A stretch of DNA of 64,000 nt, taken from positions 1-64,000 of the forward strand of contig CBDCLG010000017.1 of assembly GCA_965218625.1 (NCBI GenBank), read 5' to 3'. The stretch is from Bin5 sp965218625. GTDB taxonomy: Bacteria; Chloroflexota; Anaerolineae; Caldilineales; Caldilineaceae. Made by a program: the position numbers and the translations under genes. Within the stretch, counting starts at the first letter, position 1. Each line of letters starts with the position of its first letter. Below, piece after piece: positions 8,206-16,792 of this stretch. The notes below the pieces were generated by a model that made no database searches, was not told the origin of the DNA, and saw only the letters and a program-made list of their open reading frames with translations.

Positions 8206-8560
8206 CTACCGCAAAACCTGAACAACCAGCCACCACGCATATCGCAGCACAGCAGCTGCCGACACCGCAATCAGCACGCCTCCAAAAACCCTCGCAAGCC
8301 CGGCCACAGCGAGCGCCATAAAGCCCCCCTTGTCCTTCAAAGCCTTCAAACCTTCCCCCTCCCACGTAAATAGCATAGACCACGCCAACCACAATTGCCA
8401 GCAGCGACACATGGCCGCCCACCCCGCCTCCAATGGGGACCCCATCCAGCTCAAAACGCAACAAGCCCACAAACTGATACAAGCCGCTCCCTTCCAATCC
8501 CAGCCAGTCCAACCCAACGATCAACCCCAGCATCAACAACGAGATCAGAATCTCTCTCAT
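8206..8560 (-). pseudogene. Small membrane protein interrupted by a frameshift
   Basis: ATG 8558-8560 opens a frame with hydrophobic helices (ILISLLMLGLIVGLDWLG, SLLAIVVGVVYAIYV). The text stops being sensible at a G-rich run (plus-strand 8352-8363). The next frame continues as GLKALKDKGGFMALAVAG and then a further helix to the stop at 8206. Joining the frames gives an approximately 117-residue protein with three or four membrane segments. A one-base indel in a homopolymer is the simplest cause; it may be a sequencing error. The function is unknown. Confidence 0.5.
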
Positions 8561-8947
8561 ACTCCCAAACCCTTTTCTTTCCCCAAGGACCGCTAGCGGA
8601 CGCAGACGTCCCCCATGCCGCCCACCCCCCAACCCGATATCACATGTCCCAATCTCGCGCCACCCCCACAGGCCGCCGCCTCGCGCCTACCCCCTCCCCC
8701 GGCATTCCGCGCCGCAAGCGGTCTAACCTCCAATTATACTGTCTCAACATTTCATGTTTATGTCATTTCCACCTCCTGTTGTGTCAATTTGCCTTCATAT
8801 GCTCGATTGATGGTGCATTGTCTGACCCGCGTGTTTTGGCAGTCCGGCGAGACGGGGCCGCGCAACTTCCGGCCGCAATGTCTGTCGCGCGGGCTTAGCG
8901 CCTCTATCTCATCTGCGAACATGAAGAGCCGCGCCCGGCTCACTTTG
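8561..8947 (+). other. Intergenic stretch with no supported gene
   Basis: No coding frame here looks real. It holds a minus-strand TATAAT (plus-strand ATTATA at 8733-8738) that might serve the membrane gene ending at 8206, and a short dyad AACAT-TTC-ATGTT near 8745. Nothing else was seen. Confidence 0.4.
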
Positions 8948-8950
8948 GGG

Positions 8951-8956
8951 TATAAT
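8951..8956 (+). promoter_or_regulatory. Candidate -10 box for MNT copy 2
   Basis: TATAAT within GGGGTATAATGCCC, the same context as copy 1. No clear -35 hexamer. Confidence 0.5.
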
Positions 8957-9022
8957 GCCCTGGCGCGCTGCGGCCGACGCCGCCGTACAGCCAACTTTTC
9001 CCGGCCGGGCCGGGGGACCACA

Positions 9023-9313
9023 GTGACCAACCAGGCCATCGTCGATACCATGGTCGAACGCATTGTCGTTCGCTTCCACCCGGCGCGCATCCTGCTCTTC
9101 GGCTCGCGGGCGCGCGGCACCGACAACCGCGGGAGCGACGTCGACCTGCTGGTTGTCAAGGACGAGGTCGAGGACAAGCGCCGCGCCGCGGTTGAAATGG
9201 GCCGGGCCCTGGGCGACCTCAGCGTCAGCAAGGACATCGTGGTGACCACGCACGAGGAGATCGCCCGCCGCGGCAACGTCCTGCGCGCGGCGCGAGGGGA
9301 AGGTCGTGCATGA
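9023..9313 (+). CDS. MNT-domain nucleotidyltransferase (MntA-like antitoxin), copy 2
   Basis: The 96-residue product has the complete minimal nucleotidyltransferase signature: LLFGSRARGTDNRGSDVDLLV, with the Gly-Ser pair and the DVD metal ligands. In type VII systems such proteins AMPylate and silence a HEPN RNase. GTG 9023 is chosen because it aligns with copy 1 and because the upstream frame is noncoding. Compared with copy 1, four residues (VGSV) near the C-terminus are deleted. The end overlaps the ATG of the HEPN fragment. With the toxin lost it would have no partner here. Confidence 0.82.
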   Translation: MTNQAIVDTMVERIVVRFHPARILLFGSRARGTDNRGSDVDLLVVKDEVEDKRRAAVEMGRALGDLSVSKDIVVTTHEEIARRGNVLRAARGEGRA

Positions 9314-9396
9314 GCGACCCTGAACTCTTGTCGCAGGAGGCCCGGCGGCGGCGGAGCAAATCCACAGGGAGGACCAGGTGTCCGGCTATGCACTGA
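9310..9396 (+). pseudogene. HEPN toxin start, truncated after about 11 codons
   Basis: ATG 9310 (overlapping the MNT stop) opens with MSDPELLSQEARR, matching HEPN copy 1. The frame then runs into unrelated sequence belonging to the leader of the ABC transporter gene and stops at 9394-9396. The toxin domain is absent. Confidence 0.75.
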
Positions 9397-11195
9397 GAGA
9401 GGCCTATCAATGTGTTCTTCTGGCTGCGAGCGCCGCTCCGCATCATCTGGTCCGAATCATTCTGCTGAACCTGCTGTCCGGTACCGGCCCAGCGGTCGTT
9501 CTCTACCTGCAAAAGGTGATCATTGACGAGATTGCCGCGGGCTTGAGACTGCCGGGAAGCGATTTTCTCGCTTGGCTGAACGAGCGGCCGCTTATCTGGA
9601 TCAGTATCGCCGGCTTTGTCCTCGTCAATCTTCTGCTCGATTCGGTCGAAACAATCGCCGGCTTTGAGATTAACACTTTTCATGAAAGTGTGGTTGGCAG
9701 AACCAAGTCGAGACTCTTTGAGAAAATTGCCGGATTCAAAGACATTTCCCTGTTTGAAAGCCCGGAGCTTCTCAATCGGCTACAGCTGGCAACAAGCGGG
9801 ATTTCCAGACTGGGCCATCTCTCCAACATCGTTGGCAACCTCATTACGGGGATATTCGGCTTTATTCCCATATTCCTCCTGTCCCTTGCCATTGCCTGGT
9901 GGGTCCCGCTGGTCATTCTCCTCTTCGCTGTCCCTTCCCTCGTTGTACAGATCCGCTTCGAAGAGGAGGGCTGGAGCGTCGAGAGGGCGCAGACAGGCAA
10001 TGTGAGGAGGGTGAAGATCTACGAAGACGTACTGACGCAGGCGGAATACGCCAAGGAGCTTCGGCTGTTTCAGTTGCAATCCTTTTTCCTCGACCGCTGG
10101 CGCAGGTCGTTCTGGGAGGTCTTCGACAAGACCTTTCAGATTCGCAAGAAGGGGACCCGGGTAATCCTGCTTTGGTCTCTGGTTGGAGGAATGGGCGTGG
10201 GGGCGCCGTTCATCTATATCGTCTGGGCCGCGAGTAACGGCGTCTACTCACTCGGGGACCTGGCCCTCTATGCGGGAATCGTCTTCCAGGTCCGAAGGTC
10301 TCTCTACATAGTGATCGCCAACCTTGCCGATTTCCACGATGTTGCTCTGGGCACGGCGCCAATCCTTCGGTTCCTGGGGCTGCGCGCTTCGCTGCAGGAA
10401 ATCGCTGTCCCCGAGACGGATGTCGGACAGGACTTGAACATCGAAATAAAAAGACTCTCCTTCTCCTATCCGGAGAGCGGACGGCCTGTGCTCAAAGGGA
10501 TCAGCCTCGCGATTCGCCCGGGCGAGACTGTGGCAATTGTGGGGAAGAACGGCGCAGGGAAGTCCACGCTCGTGAAGCTGCTCTGCCGTCTCTACGACCC
10601 CCAGGAGGGATCGATTCTCTGGAGTGGGGCTGACATTCGTTCGATTGACCTGGAGACCTTGCGCCGAAATATAGCGGTCGTAATGCAGGACTTCGCGCAG
10701 TTTCCAACTACGGCCCGGGAAAACATCGGCTTTGGCCGCCTGGAAGGGCTGCATGACGACGCGGCCATTGCGAGCGCGGCGCAGAGCTCCGGCCTGACAT
10801 CACTCCTCGAATCCCTGCCCGACACTCTCGAAACGCCTCTGACCAAACAGCTGGAAAACGGGACTGAGCTTTCAAGAGGCCAATGGCAGCGCATCGCCCT
10901 CGCGCGGGCCCTGTTCAGACGCCCCCAGGCCAGCCTCCTGATCCTGGATGAACCGACGGCTGCCTTTGATCCGGACATCGAGTACGAATTCTACAGGCTG
11001 TTCCGCGAGATGGCGCGCGGCAAGACGGCAATCTTCATCAGCCATCGTTTGGCCCTTGCGCGAACGGCGGACAGGATAGTCGTTCTGGATGAAGGAGAGA
11101 TAGCCGAGATCGGGGCGCATGAAGAGCTCATGCAAACGGGCGGACTGTACAGCCGGATGTTCAAGCTGCAGGCAAGCGGGTACTACGAGGATTAG
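9378..11195 (+). CDS. ABC exporter, fused membrane and ATPase domains, 605 aa
   Basis: This is a type IV half-transporter. Residues 1 to about 345 form a six-helix ABC_membrane domain. The ATPase follows, with Walker A GKNGAGKST (about 389), signature LSRGQWQ (about 497), Walker B LLILDEPT (about 520) and the switch His in ISHRLA. Two such chains dimerise to export a lipid, peptide or drug; related genes often serve peptide-modification clusters, but no precursor was recognised here. The GTG start has GGGAGGA seven to eight bases upstream. It appears to be the only fully intact larger gene between about 8,200 and 14,200. Confidence 0.92.
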   Translation: MSGYALREAYQCVLLAASAAPHHLVRIILLNLLSGTGPAVVLYLQKVIIDEIAAGLRLPGSDFLAWLNERPLIWISIAGFVLVNLLLDSVETIAGFEINTFHESVVGRTKSRLFEKIAGFKDISLFESPELLNRLQLATSGISRLGHLSNIVGNLITGIFGFIPIFLLSLAIAWWVPLVILLFAVPSLVVQIRFEEEGWSVERAQTGNVRRVKIYEDVLTQAEYAKELRLFQLQSFFLDRWRRSFWEVFDKTFQIRKKGTRVILLWSLVGGMGVGAPFIYIVWAASNGVYSLGDLALYAGIVFQVRRSLYIVIANLADFHDVALGTAPILRFLGLRASLQEIAVPETDVGQDLNIEIKRLSFSYPESGRPVLKGISLAIRPGETVAIVGKNGAGKSTLVKLLCRLYDPQEGSILWSGADIRSIDLETLRRNIAVVMQDFAQFPTTARENIGFGRLEGLHDDAAIASAAQSSGLTSLLESLPDTLETPLTKQLENGTELSRGQWQRIALARALFRRPQASLLILDEPTAAFDPDIEYEFYRLFREMARGKTAIFISHRLALARTADRIVVLDEGEIAEIGAHEELMQTGGLYSRMFKLQASGYYED

Positions 11196-11310
11196 GGGAT
11201 TGCTCTGATGCTAACTACGCTTGACACCATGAACTGCGCGCGCAAGAGGTGGAGCGGCAGCGCGTTTGCAACGCACACTGTCTGCGCGCATCAGACACGC
11301 CGGGCCTTGA

Positions 11311-11703
11311 ACTGACAGTCTGAGACCACCCTGGAAGGAGCTGTCCGGCCGCACTCCTGCCGGCGCACGGGCTATCCGGGAGATTCCGGTATGCGCTCCG
11401 GGCGCCTTCAGCGTTCTTAAGGCGCTTGCCTTTGGGAACAGGGCGGAAAACAAGGACGCCTACGATCTCTTCTACGTATGGAGCGGGGTTGGCGTACCCG
11501 ATGTCGCAGAGAGTCTGATTCCCCTCCAGCCTAGCACGTACATCGACAACGCACTGTCCGTGATCGAAAGAGACTTCTGCCACCACGATGGGCTTGGGCC
11601 GATAGGGGCGGCACGGTTTATGCCCCACGGACTTGACGAAAACGTACAAGCAGACGTGGTCGGCCACGCGCGGGAGCTACTCCGTTCCATGGGGCGGCTG
11701 TGA
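11311..11703 (+). pseudogene. 3' remnant of an AbiEii/AbiGii-like nucleotidyltransferase gene
   Basis: One open frame without a usable start runs from after the TGA at 11308 to TGA 11701-11703. It reads AFSVLKALAFGNRAENKDAYDLFYV, which resembles the A-F-x-x-K-x-x-A-x-x-x-R-x-x-x-KDAYDL block near the middle of AbiEii-type toxins, followed by an acidic helical tail ending in RELLRSMGRL. The N-terminal half with the nucleotidyltransferase site is missing. The assignment rests on one motif and the general layout. Confidence 0.55.
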
Positions 11704-11803
11704 GGACATGGAATGATCGGCATTACAGGGAGCCTTCCTTATCGTGTCCGCCCGCTCCGTTTGCCCGGACCCCACCTTGGGACTATGGGTGTGCAGCCAC
11801 ACG

Positions 11804-12031
11804 CTACGGATGACAAGAAATGGCGTCATTCCCGCGCAGGAAATCGTAGGCGCCAAAGTAGAGGCGCGACTTCCCGGTGATGCCGGGAATCCTGCCGGAG
11901 AGCGTCCAAGCGTTGTCTGTGGGTGAGACTTCAAGAAACGCATCAGAAATCGCCATCGACAACAATTCTTCTATGTCGTTCTCCCATACATCCGCCTGCA
12001 ACTGTCCCACGACACGACATGAGAGCCGTAC
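11804..12031 (-). pseudogene. Fragment of a paralogue of the lipoprotein at 5704-6759
   Basis: The minus-strand frame ending at 11804 contains LEVSPTDNAWTLSGRIPGITGKSRLYFGAYDF. This lines up with LTISHQLNSLTVTGVVPGIKETSFLSFHAFDF of the lipoprotein, in the same order and with the same Cys-Pro ending style. Only about 75 residues remain, fused out of frame to the membrane gene above it. Confidence 0.55.
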
Positions 12032-12180
12032 TTCGATGAGACGGCGAAAACGGGGAGCGCGAAGAGGATGCCGATGATCGCCAGAGCCATCCACGGCATC
12101 GCCTCCTGAACGCCGACAAGGAGAAGCCCCACCACCAGCCCCACAATCGCCAGCAATCTCTGCTTCGTCAGCGCCTTCAT
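11971..12180 (-). CDS. Small membrane protein with abnormal C-terminus
   Basis: ATG 12178-12180 is preceded by GGAAGGGGC. The product starts MKALTKQRLLAIVG and has two hydrophobic helices (about 8-22 and 28-47). The last 22 residues are an out-of-frame reading of the lipoprotein fragment, so the natural end has probably been lost. The frame is also open upstream to 12276. The function is unknown. Confidence 0.4.
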   Translation of the reverse strand: MKALTKQRLLAIVGLVVGLLLVGVQEAMPWMALAIIGILFALPVFAVSSKYGSHVVSWDSCRRMYGRTT

Positions 12181-12346
12181 GCCCCTTCCGCTTTCAACGA
12201 ACCCAGCCGCCCTCCGTTCCACCTCCGTATTCTTGCTGGCATTGTCCCGAATCAGGTAGTCGACGCTTGCGCGCACAGAGGGCTGGCCGGGTTATCCGTA
12301 TGCAAAAGACCGACACCTGTTTCCGCGCGGGCTTGAGGTCGGAAGT

Positions 12347-12505
12347 CTAGCCATTACACGACATTACAACCAGGACGGCCACAGGAATCTCTATGAGCAA
12401 TAACAACATCCAATCCACCCAACTCAGTTTCCGCGGCAACTCTCGCAACGCCTCGATCTCGAACCGGAGGAATGCATGCTTGCGCTGCTTTCGTTGGGTC
12501 TCCAT
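12347..12505 (-). CDS. Small membrane protein, 52 aa
   Basis: ATG 12503-12505 has an excellent ribosome site, AAGGAGG, five to six bases upstream. The 52-residue product has a basic amphipathic N-terminus (METQRKQRKHAFLRFEIE) and one membrane helix (DWMLLLLIEIPVAVLVVM). It sits in a stretch shared, in another frame, with the alpha-2-macroglobulin fragment. The strong ribosome site and basic-helix layout support a real gene, but no family was recognised. Confidence 0.45.
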   Translation of the reverse strand: METQRKQRKHAFLRFEIEALRELPRKLSWVDWMLLLLIEIPVAVLVVMSCNG

Positions 12506-12579
12506 GCTGACCTCCTTGCATTTTGCGATCTCAACAGCGTACGCTTCCTGACCGTGGACCGTGTCCAGCGGCGTGCGGT

Positions 12580-12816
12580 GCGATGCCCCAGCAGCCCGCG
12601 CACGAGTTTTGTAATCAGATCGCTGTCGGGCTGGTCGACGACGAACGCCTCCAGCAGGACCGCGTCGGAACAGCGGCTGGAATGGAGCAGCAGATAGTCA
12701 CCGTCTCTGTATCCGGAGGTAACTGTGGCCGCGCCAGCGGTCTCGGTCATGCGGTTGTTGAGGAAGCGCCGCATCTTAAACGATGCACCAATTTCATGGC
12801 CGCGGGACAACCCCAA
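12580..12816 (-). pseudogene. Fragment of a bacterial alpha-2-macroglobulin gene
   Basis: The frame reads EIGASFKMRRFLNNRMTETAG, then YRDGDYLLLHSSRCSDAVLLEAFV and DLITKLVRGLLGHRT. From memory this matches the region around the complement-like domain of bacterial alpha-2-macroglobulins (LLLHSSxRxDAVLLEALI...DLIPKLVRGLL). After HRTARRW the expected NTQENVF text is lost. Intact members exceed 1,500 residues, so this is a small remnant. Confidence 0.55.
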
Positions 12817-13430
12817 CTATAACATAAGACGATAATTGGTTCTGATGATGGATTCTCTCCCGCCTTAAGAGCAAGGAGTTCTTCATTGATTTCCTCCACG
12901 CGATTTGGGTTATTTTTTCAAACCTTATTTCGCCATGTTCTTTCTCTACGTAACCCGTAGCATCGAGTGCAGCAGTACACGCTCCAGGAAAGCCCGCCCC
13001 CTCATTGAATTTGTCGGGGTCAGGGTCAGGATTGATGCCGCCCACAAAGCATAGTGCTATATGGCCTGGCAGATCCAAATACTTGAACGGATTGCCACGT
13101 ACATATAGGAACCGATTGTAGTCTATGACCATCCCCGGATCAGGCACGAACGAATCGGGTGAGTGGTCCCTTTGTTACGCTTGATCATGTTGTCGTTGGC
13201 GTCGTAGTCAAAGCGGTCCGCGCCGTCAATTCGGTCGACCGCATGGAAGGGGCCGCTGTCGCCGTAGCCGTAGCTCTGGCCGTTGAACGCGGTCAGGCGG
13301 CTGGCGCCGTCGTAGCTGTATGTGCGGCCGCAGGCGCTGGTGAGTCGTCCCAGGCCGTCGTTGGTGAAGCTCTTGCTGGTCGCGCCTTCGGTCAGCGCGG
13401 TGATATCGCCGAAACCGAGGAGGTCAGCAA
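12794..13430 (-). pseudogene. RHS-repeat protein remnant
   Basis: The minus strand from about 13410 reads DGLGRLTSACGRTYSYDGASRLTAF and then FDYDANDNMIKRN, which are YD/RHS repeats. Near 13150-13165 it jumps frame into DSFVPDPGMVIDYNRFLYVRGNPFKYLDLPGH, the end of the RHS-associated core. About 85 residues that could be a variable C-terminal tip follow to the stop at 12794. The middle of the core is missing, so this is an internally deleted remnant of a large secreted RHS toxin or surface protein. Confidence 0.75.
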
Positions 13431-13675
13431 GTCTTTGGTCGCTTCAATAGATGCCGCCTTACCAGAGGCCGCACAGCTGGCGGTGCGGTCCTTCGCCATG
13501 CGACAGCGAGGGTTTCCGAAAGACGATCTCACTTCAGTGAGTTGTCGTCAAGGAATCACAGGCAGCAAGACCTCACAGCGGGCATTTTCCCCAACTAGCA
13601 GCTCTGTCTCTATGGTTCCGATTGAGTCCGGCCACGGCCTGAGAACACACACTCCAAACGCATGTATATCATGAT

Positions 13676-13924
13676 CGTCGCCACCGGGACTTTGCCGAGA
13701 TGGCCGCGCGCGGCAAGAGCAGCATGGGATGGTTCTATGGCTTCAAGCTCCATCTGATTGTCAATGACCAGGGTGAATTGCTGGCGGTTCAACTCACGCC
13801 CGGCAACATAGATGACCGCAAACCGGTCCCACAAATGACCAAGAACCTATGGGGTAAGTTGGTCGGCGACCGCGGCTATCTCTCCATCTCCCTGACAAAG
13901 AGTTGGCTCTCTTGCCTGCCCTAA
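13676..13924 (+). mobile_element. IS982-family transposase fragment
   Basis: The frame reads RHRDFAEMAARGKSSMGWFYGFKLH, then LTPGNIDDRKPVP and KLVGDRGYLS. These match the DDE region of IS982 transposases (GKSSMGWFYGFKLHL, TPGNxDDR, GDKGY). Both the N-terminal part and the last acidic region are missing, and the text becomes random after GYLS. No terminal repeats were identified. Confidence 0.75.
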
Positions 13925-14217
13925 TCTAACTCCGAATTCAGGTTAACCAGCATAAGGCCTTAATAGAACGCTCGTAAACGCTCGTACGAGTTTCAGCCCA
14001 CTGCAAGCCGGCTGTTTCCATGCACTCTGTCCAGGCAGCCGCCGTCTCCTGCCCCGCCAAGCAGATTTCAGCAGGATCGTGTACAATAGCCTCACGGTCG
14101 GCGAAGAGCAGGAACTGGGTTGCTCTCGCTTCTCTCTCCTCTTCACGCTCTCCTCGTCTTGCCGGCCTCTGACAACTGGCCACCGGCTACTGCCATCTGA
14201 AAGGCGCACTTACTCGC
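13925..14217. other. Boundary spacer between decayed region and hflX
   Basis: No gene was recognised. A short direct repeat of ACGCTCGTA lies near 13971-13986. TACAAT in GTGTACAATAGCC near 14088 could be the -10 of hflX, without a good -35. Confidence 0.3.
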
Positions 14218-15645
14218 ATGTCAGAAAACAAACACGCGAACCGTTCCGGCGGCCTCACGGCCGTCGATGATTTCACCGGCGCGGCGGAAGGCGACGCGCC
14301 CGCGGTCGTGCGCGATGACCAGGGCCTGATCCTGACCGATAAGCCGGACGAGACGGCTGTCCTGGTCGGCGTAAGCCTGGCGCGGCAGCCGGGGATTCTC
14401 TCGATGGAGGACTCGCTCACCGAGCTGGCGCTGCTGGCCGAGACCGCCGGGCTGGCCGTGCAGGGTTCGCTGACACAGCGGCTGGAACATCCGCACCCGG
14501 CCACCTTCATCGGCGCCGGCAAGCTGGGCGAGCTGGAGACGCTGGTGCTGGAGCTGGGCGCCAACGTCGTAATCTTCGACGAGGAGCTCTCCCCGCGCCA
14601 GCAGCGGGAGGTCGAGCGCGTGCTGGGCCAGGAGATCAAGGTGATCGACCGCACCGCGCTGATCCTGGACATCTTCGCCCGCCACGCCAGAACGCGCGAG
14701 GGCGCGGTGCAGGTTGAGCTGGCCCAGTATGAATACCGGCTGCCGCGGCTGACCCGCGCCTGGACGCACCTGGCGCGGCAGGCCGGTGGACGCGCCGGCG
14801 GCGCCAGCGGCGGCGTGGGTGTGCGCGGCCCGGGTGAAACGCAGCTGGAGGTCGACCGCCGCGAGATCGGGCGCCGCATCGCCCACCTGAAACGGGAGCT
14901 GGAGGAGGTGCGCCGCCACCGCGAGCGCTACCGCCAGCGGCGCCAGGGCTCGTCGACGCCGGTGATCGTCGTGGTCGGCTACACCAATGCGGGCAAGAGC
15001 ACACTGCTCAACGCCGTCGCCGATGCCGGTGTTCTGGCGCAGGACCAGCTCTTCGCCACGCTCGACCCGACCACCCGCCGCGTCGAGCTGCCCAGCGCGC
15101 GCACCGCCCTGTTCACCGACACGGTCGGCTTCATCCAGAAACTGCCGACCGCGCTGGTTGCCGCCTTCCGCGCCACGCTGGAGGAGATCACCGAGGCGGA
15201 CCTGCTCCTGCATGTCGTCGACATCTCGCACGCCAACGCCGATGAACAGGTGACGGCGGTGGAGGAGATGCTGGAGGAGCTGGGCGCCGGCGACAAGCCG
15301 CTGGTGACCGCGCTCAACAAGATCGATCTGCTCGATGGCGACGGCTGGCCGGGCGAGGAATACCCGTCCCCCGTGCCGATCAGCGCGCGCACCGGCGCGG
15401 GCATCCCCGAACTGCTGGTCGCGGTGGACGAAAAGTTGCGGGAAACGATGACGCCGCTGCGTTTGCTGCTGCCGTACAGCAAGGGAGACCTGGTCTCGTT
15501 GATCCACGAGCATGGCCGCGTCGAGCGGGAGGAATACACCGAAAACGGGACGCTGATCGAGGGCAGGCTGCCCGCCCATCTGGTCAACCGCGTGCAGGGC
15601 TGGAGCGTGGCCCAGGTGGAAGGCGGGCAGGGAGAACCGGGATAG
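14218..15645 (+). CDS. hflX: GTPase HflX
   Basis: HflX binds the 50S ribosomal subunit and splits stalled or heat-damaged ribosomes. The 475-residue chain has the N-terminal HflX domain (GAGKLGELE, IFDEELSPRQQRE), a basic coiled-coil linker after GETQLEVDRREIGRRI, and the G domain with G1 GYTNAGKST (about 254), G3 DTVGFIQKLPT and G4 NKID. The start MSENKHANRS fits the family. The strongly GC-rich antisense frame is a shadow. This gene marks the start of the intact housekeeping region. Confidence 0.96.
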   Translation: MSENKHANRSGGLTAVDDFTGAAEGDAPAVVRDDQGLILTDKPDETAVLVGVSLARQPGILSMEDSLTELALLAETAGLAVQGSLTQRLEHPHPATFIGAGKLGELETLVLELGANVVIFDEELSPRQQREVERVLGQEIKVIDRTALILDIFARHARTREGAVQVELAQYEYRLPRLTRAWTHLARQAGGRAGGASGGVGVRGPGETQLEVDRREIGRRIAHLKRELEEVRRHRERYRQRRQGSSTPVIVVVGYTNAGKSTLLNAVADAGVLAQDQLFATLDPTTRRVELPSARTALFTDTVGFIQKLPTALVAAFRATLEEITEADLLLHVVDISHANADEQVTAVEEMLEELGAGDKPLVTALNKIDLLDGDGWPGEEYPSPVPISARTGAGIPELLVAVDEKLRETMTPLRLLLPYSKGDLVSLIHEHGRVEREEYTENGTLIEGRLPAHLVNRVQGWSVAQVEGGQGEPG

Positions 15646-15712
15646 AGGACGCGACAGCGCGCAGATTGTATCAACCAGTTCGATTCGCATAGGAGAGAGG
15701 GCCGCAGAAGAG

Positions 15713-16681
15713 ATGAGCAAGCCTACAGTTGTCGTAACCCGCCAGCTTCCGCCAACCGCCATCAATCCGATCCTGGAGAAATGCAACACCCGCTACTGGG
15801 ACAGTGAAGAGCCGATCGAACGCGGCACGCTGCTGGAATGGGTGCAGGGCGCAGACGGCCTCTACTGTCTGCTGACGGACACGGTCGACGACGAGCTGCT
15901 GGACGCGGCCGGACCCGGGCTGCGGGTCGTCGCCACAATGTCGGTCGGCTACGACCATGTGGACGTGGCCGCGCTGCGTAACAGGGGCATCATCCTGGGG
16001 AATACGCCGGGTGTGTTGACCGAGACGACCGCGGAGCTGGCAGTGGCGCTGCTCCTCGCGACCGCGCGCCGCCTGCCGGAAGGCACGCATGCGGTCGAGA
16101 GCGGCACTTGGCCTATTTGGAGGCCGATGTGGATGACCGGACGCGACATCCACGGCAGCACCGTAGGGATCGTCGGGCTTGGTCGCATCGGGGCCGCCTT
16201 CGCCCGTATGTTGGGCGGCTTCGGCTGCCGCATCCTCTACACCGGCCCCAAGGAGAAGCCGGAAGCGGCGCGTGCGGTGAATGCGACCTTTGCGCCGATG
16301 GACGCGCTGCTGCAGGAGAGCGATTTCGTGGCGGTCCACTGCCCCCTCAACGAGCAGACACGTGCCCTCTTCAGCACCGAAGCCTTCGGCAAGATGAAAG
16401 CAAGCTCCGTCCTTATCAACACCAGCCGCGGCGGGGTCGTCGACCAGGATGCGCTCTACCGGGCGCTGGTGCAGGGCGAGATCGCCGCGGCCGGGCTGGA
16501 CGTCACCGACCCGGAGCCCCTGCCGGCGGACCACCCGCTGGTCTCGCTCGAAAACTGTGTCATTCTGCCCCACATCGGCAGCGCCACCGTCGCCACCCGC
16601 ACCAAAATGGCGGTGATGACGACGGAGAACCTGCTCGCCGGTGTCGAGGGTCGGCCGCTGCCGAACCAGGTCGAACTGTAG
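15713..16681 (+). CDS. D-2-hydroxyacid dehydrogenase (glyoxylate/hydroxypyruvate reductase-like)
   Basis: The 322-residue NAD(P)H-dependent enzyme reduces 2-oxoacids such as glyoxylate or hydroxypyruvate. It has the substrate-domain motif SVGYDHVD, the nucleotide-binding GxGxxG as VGLGRIGAAF (about 163), VHCPLNEQTR, and the catalytic Arg, Glu and His in NTSRGGVVD, DVTDPEP and LPHIGSAT. The layout is that of the GyaR/GRHPR group, though phosphoglycerate dehydrogenases without ACT domains look similar. A GGAGAG site precedes ATG 15713. Confidence 0.9.
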   Translation: MSKPTVVVTRQLPPTAINPILEKCNTRYWDSEEPIERGTLLEWVQGADGLYCLLTDTVDDELLDAAGPGLRVVATMSVGYDHVDVAALRNRGIILGNTPGVLTETTAELAVALLLATARRLPEGTHAVESGTWPIWRPMWMTGRDIHGSTVGIVGLGRIGAAFARMLGGFGCRILYTGPKEKPEAARAVNATFAPMDALLQESDFVAVHCPLNEQTRALFSTEAFGKMKASSVLINTSRGGVVDQDALYRALVQGEIAAAGLDVTDPEPLPADHPLVSLENCVILPHIGSATVATRTKMAVMTTENLLAGVEGRPLPNQVEL

Positions 16682-16792
16682 CCGCGGCCGCCCCGCCGGA
16701 CGCGCGCGTTTGTCGGAACGGCAGGGACGGTATAGAGTTACGGCAATGAGCAGCGGCGCTTTCGCTACCGAATCGAAAAGGAACGCCCGTCG

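Larger units (their letters stand above)
8945..9346 (+). repeat. Direct repeat, copy 2 (promoter, MNT gene and HEPN start)
   Basis: Second copy of the 4901-5340 module, same strand, about 4.04 kb away. It includes TATAAT at 8951-8956, a diverged leader, the MNT gene and the first 11 or so HEPN codons, after which similarity stops. Confidence 0.8.

Noticed and set aside
13159..13674. 171-residue plus-strand frame
   Set aside because: Its first part is antisense to clear RHS repeats; the rest has no support.
14221..15789. 522-residue minus-strand open frame opposite hflX
   Set aside because: It lies antisense to a clear hflX, is rich in Arg, Leu, Gln and Val without motifs, and reflects high GC in the third codon position.
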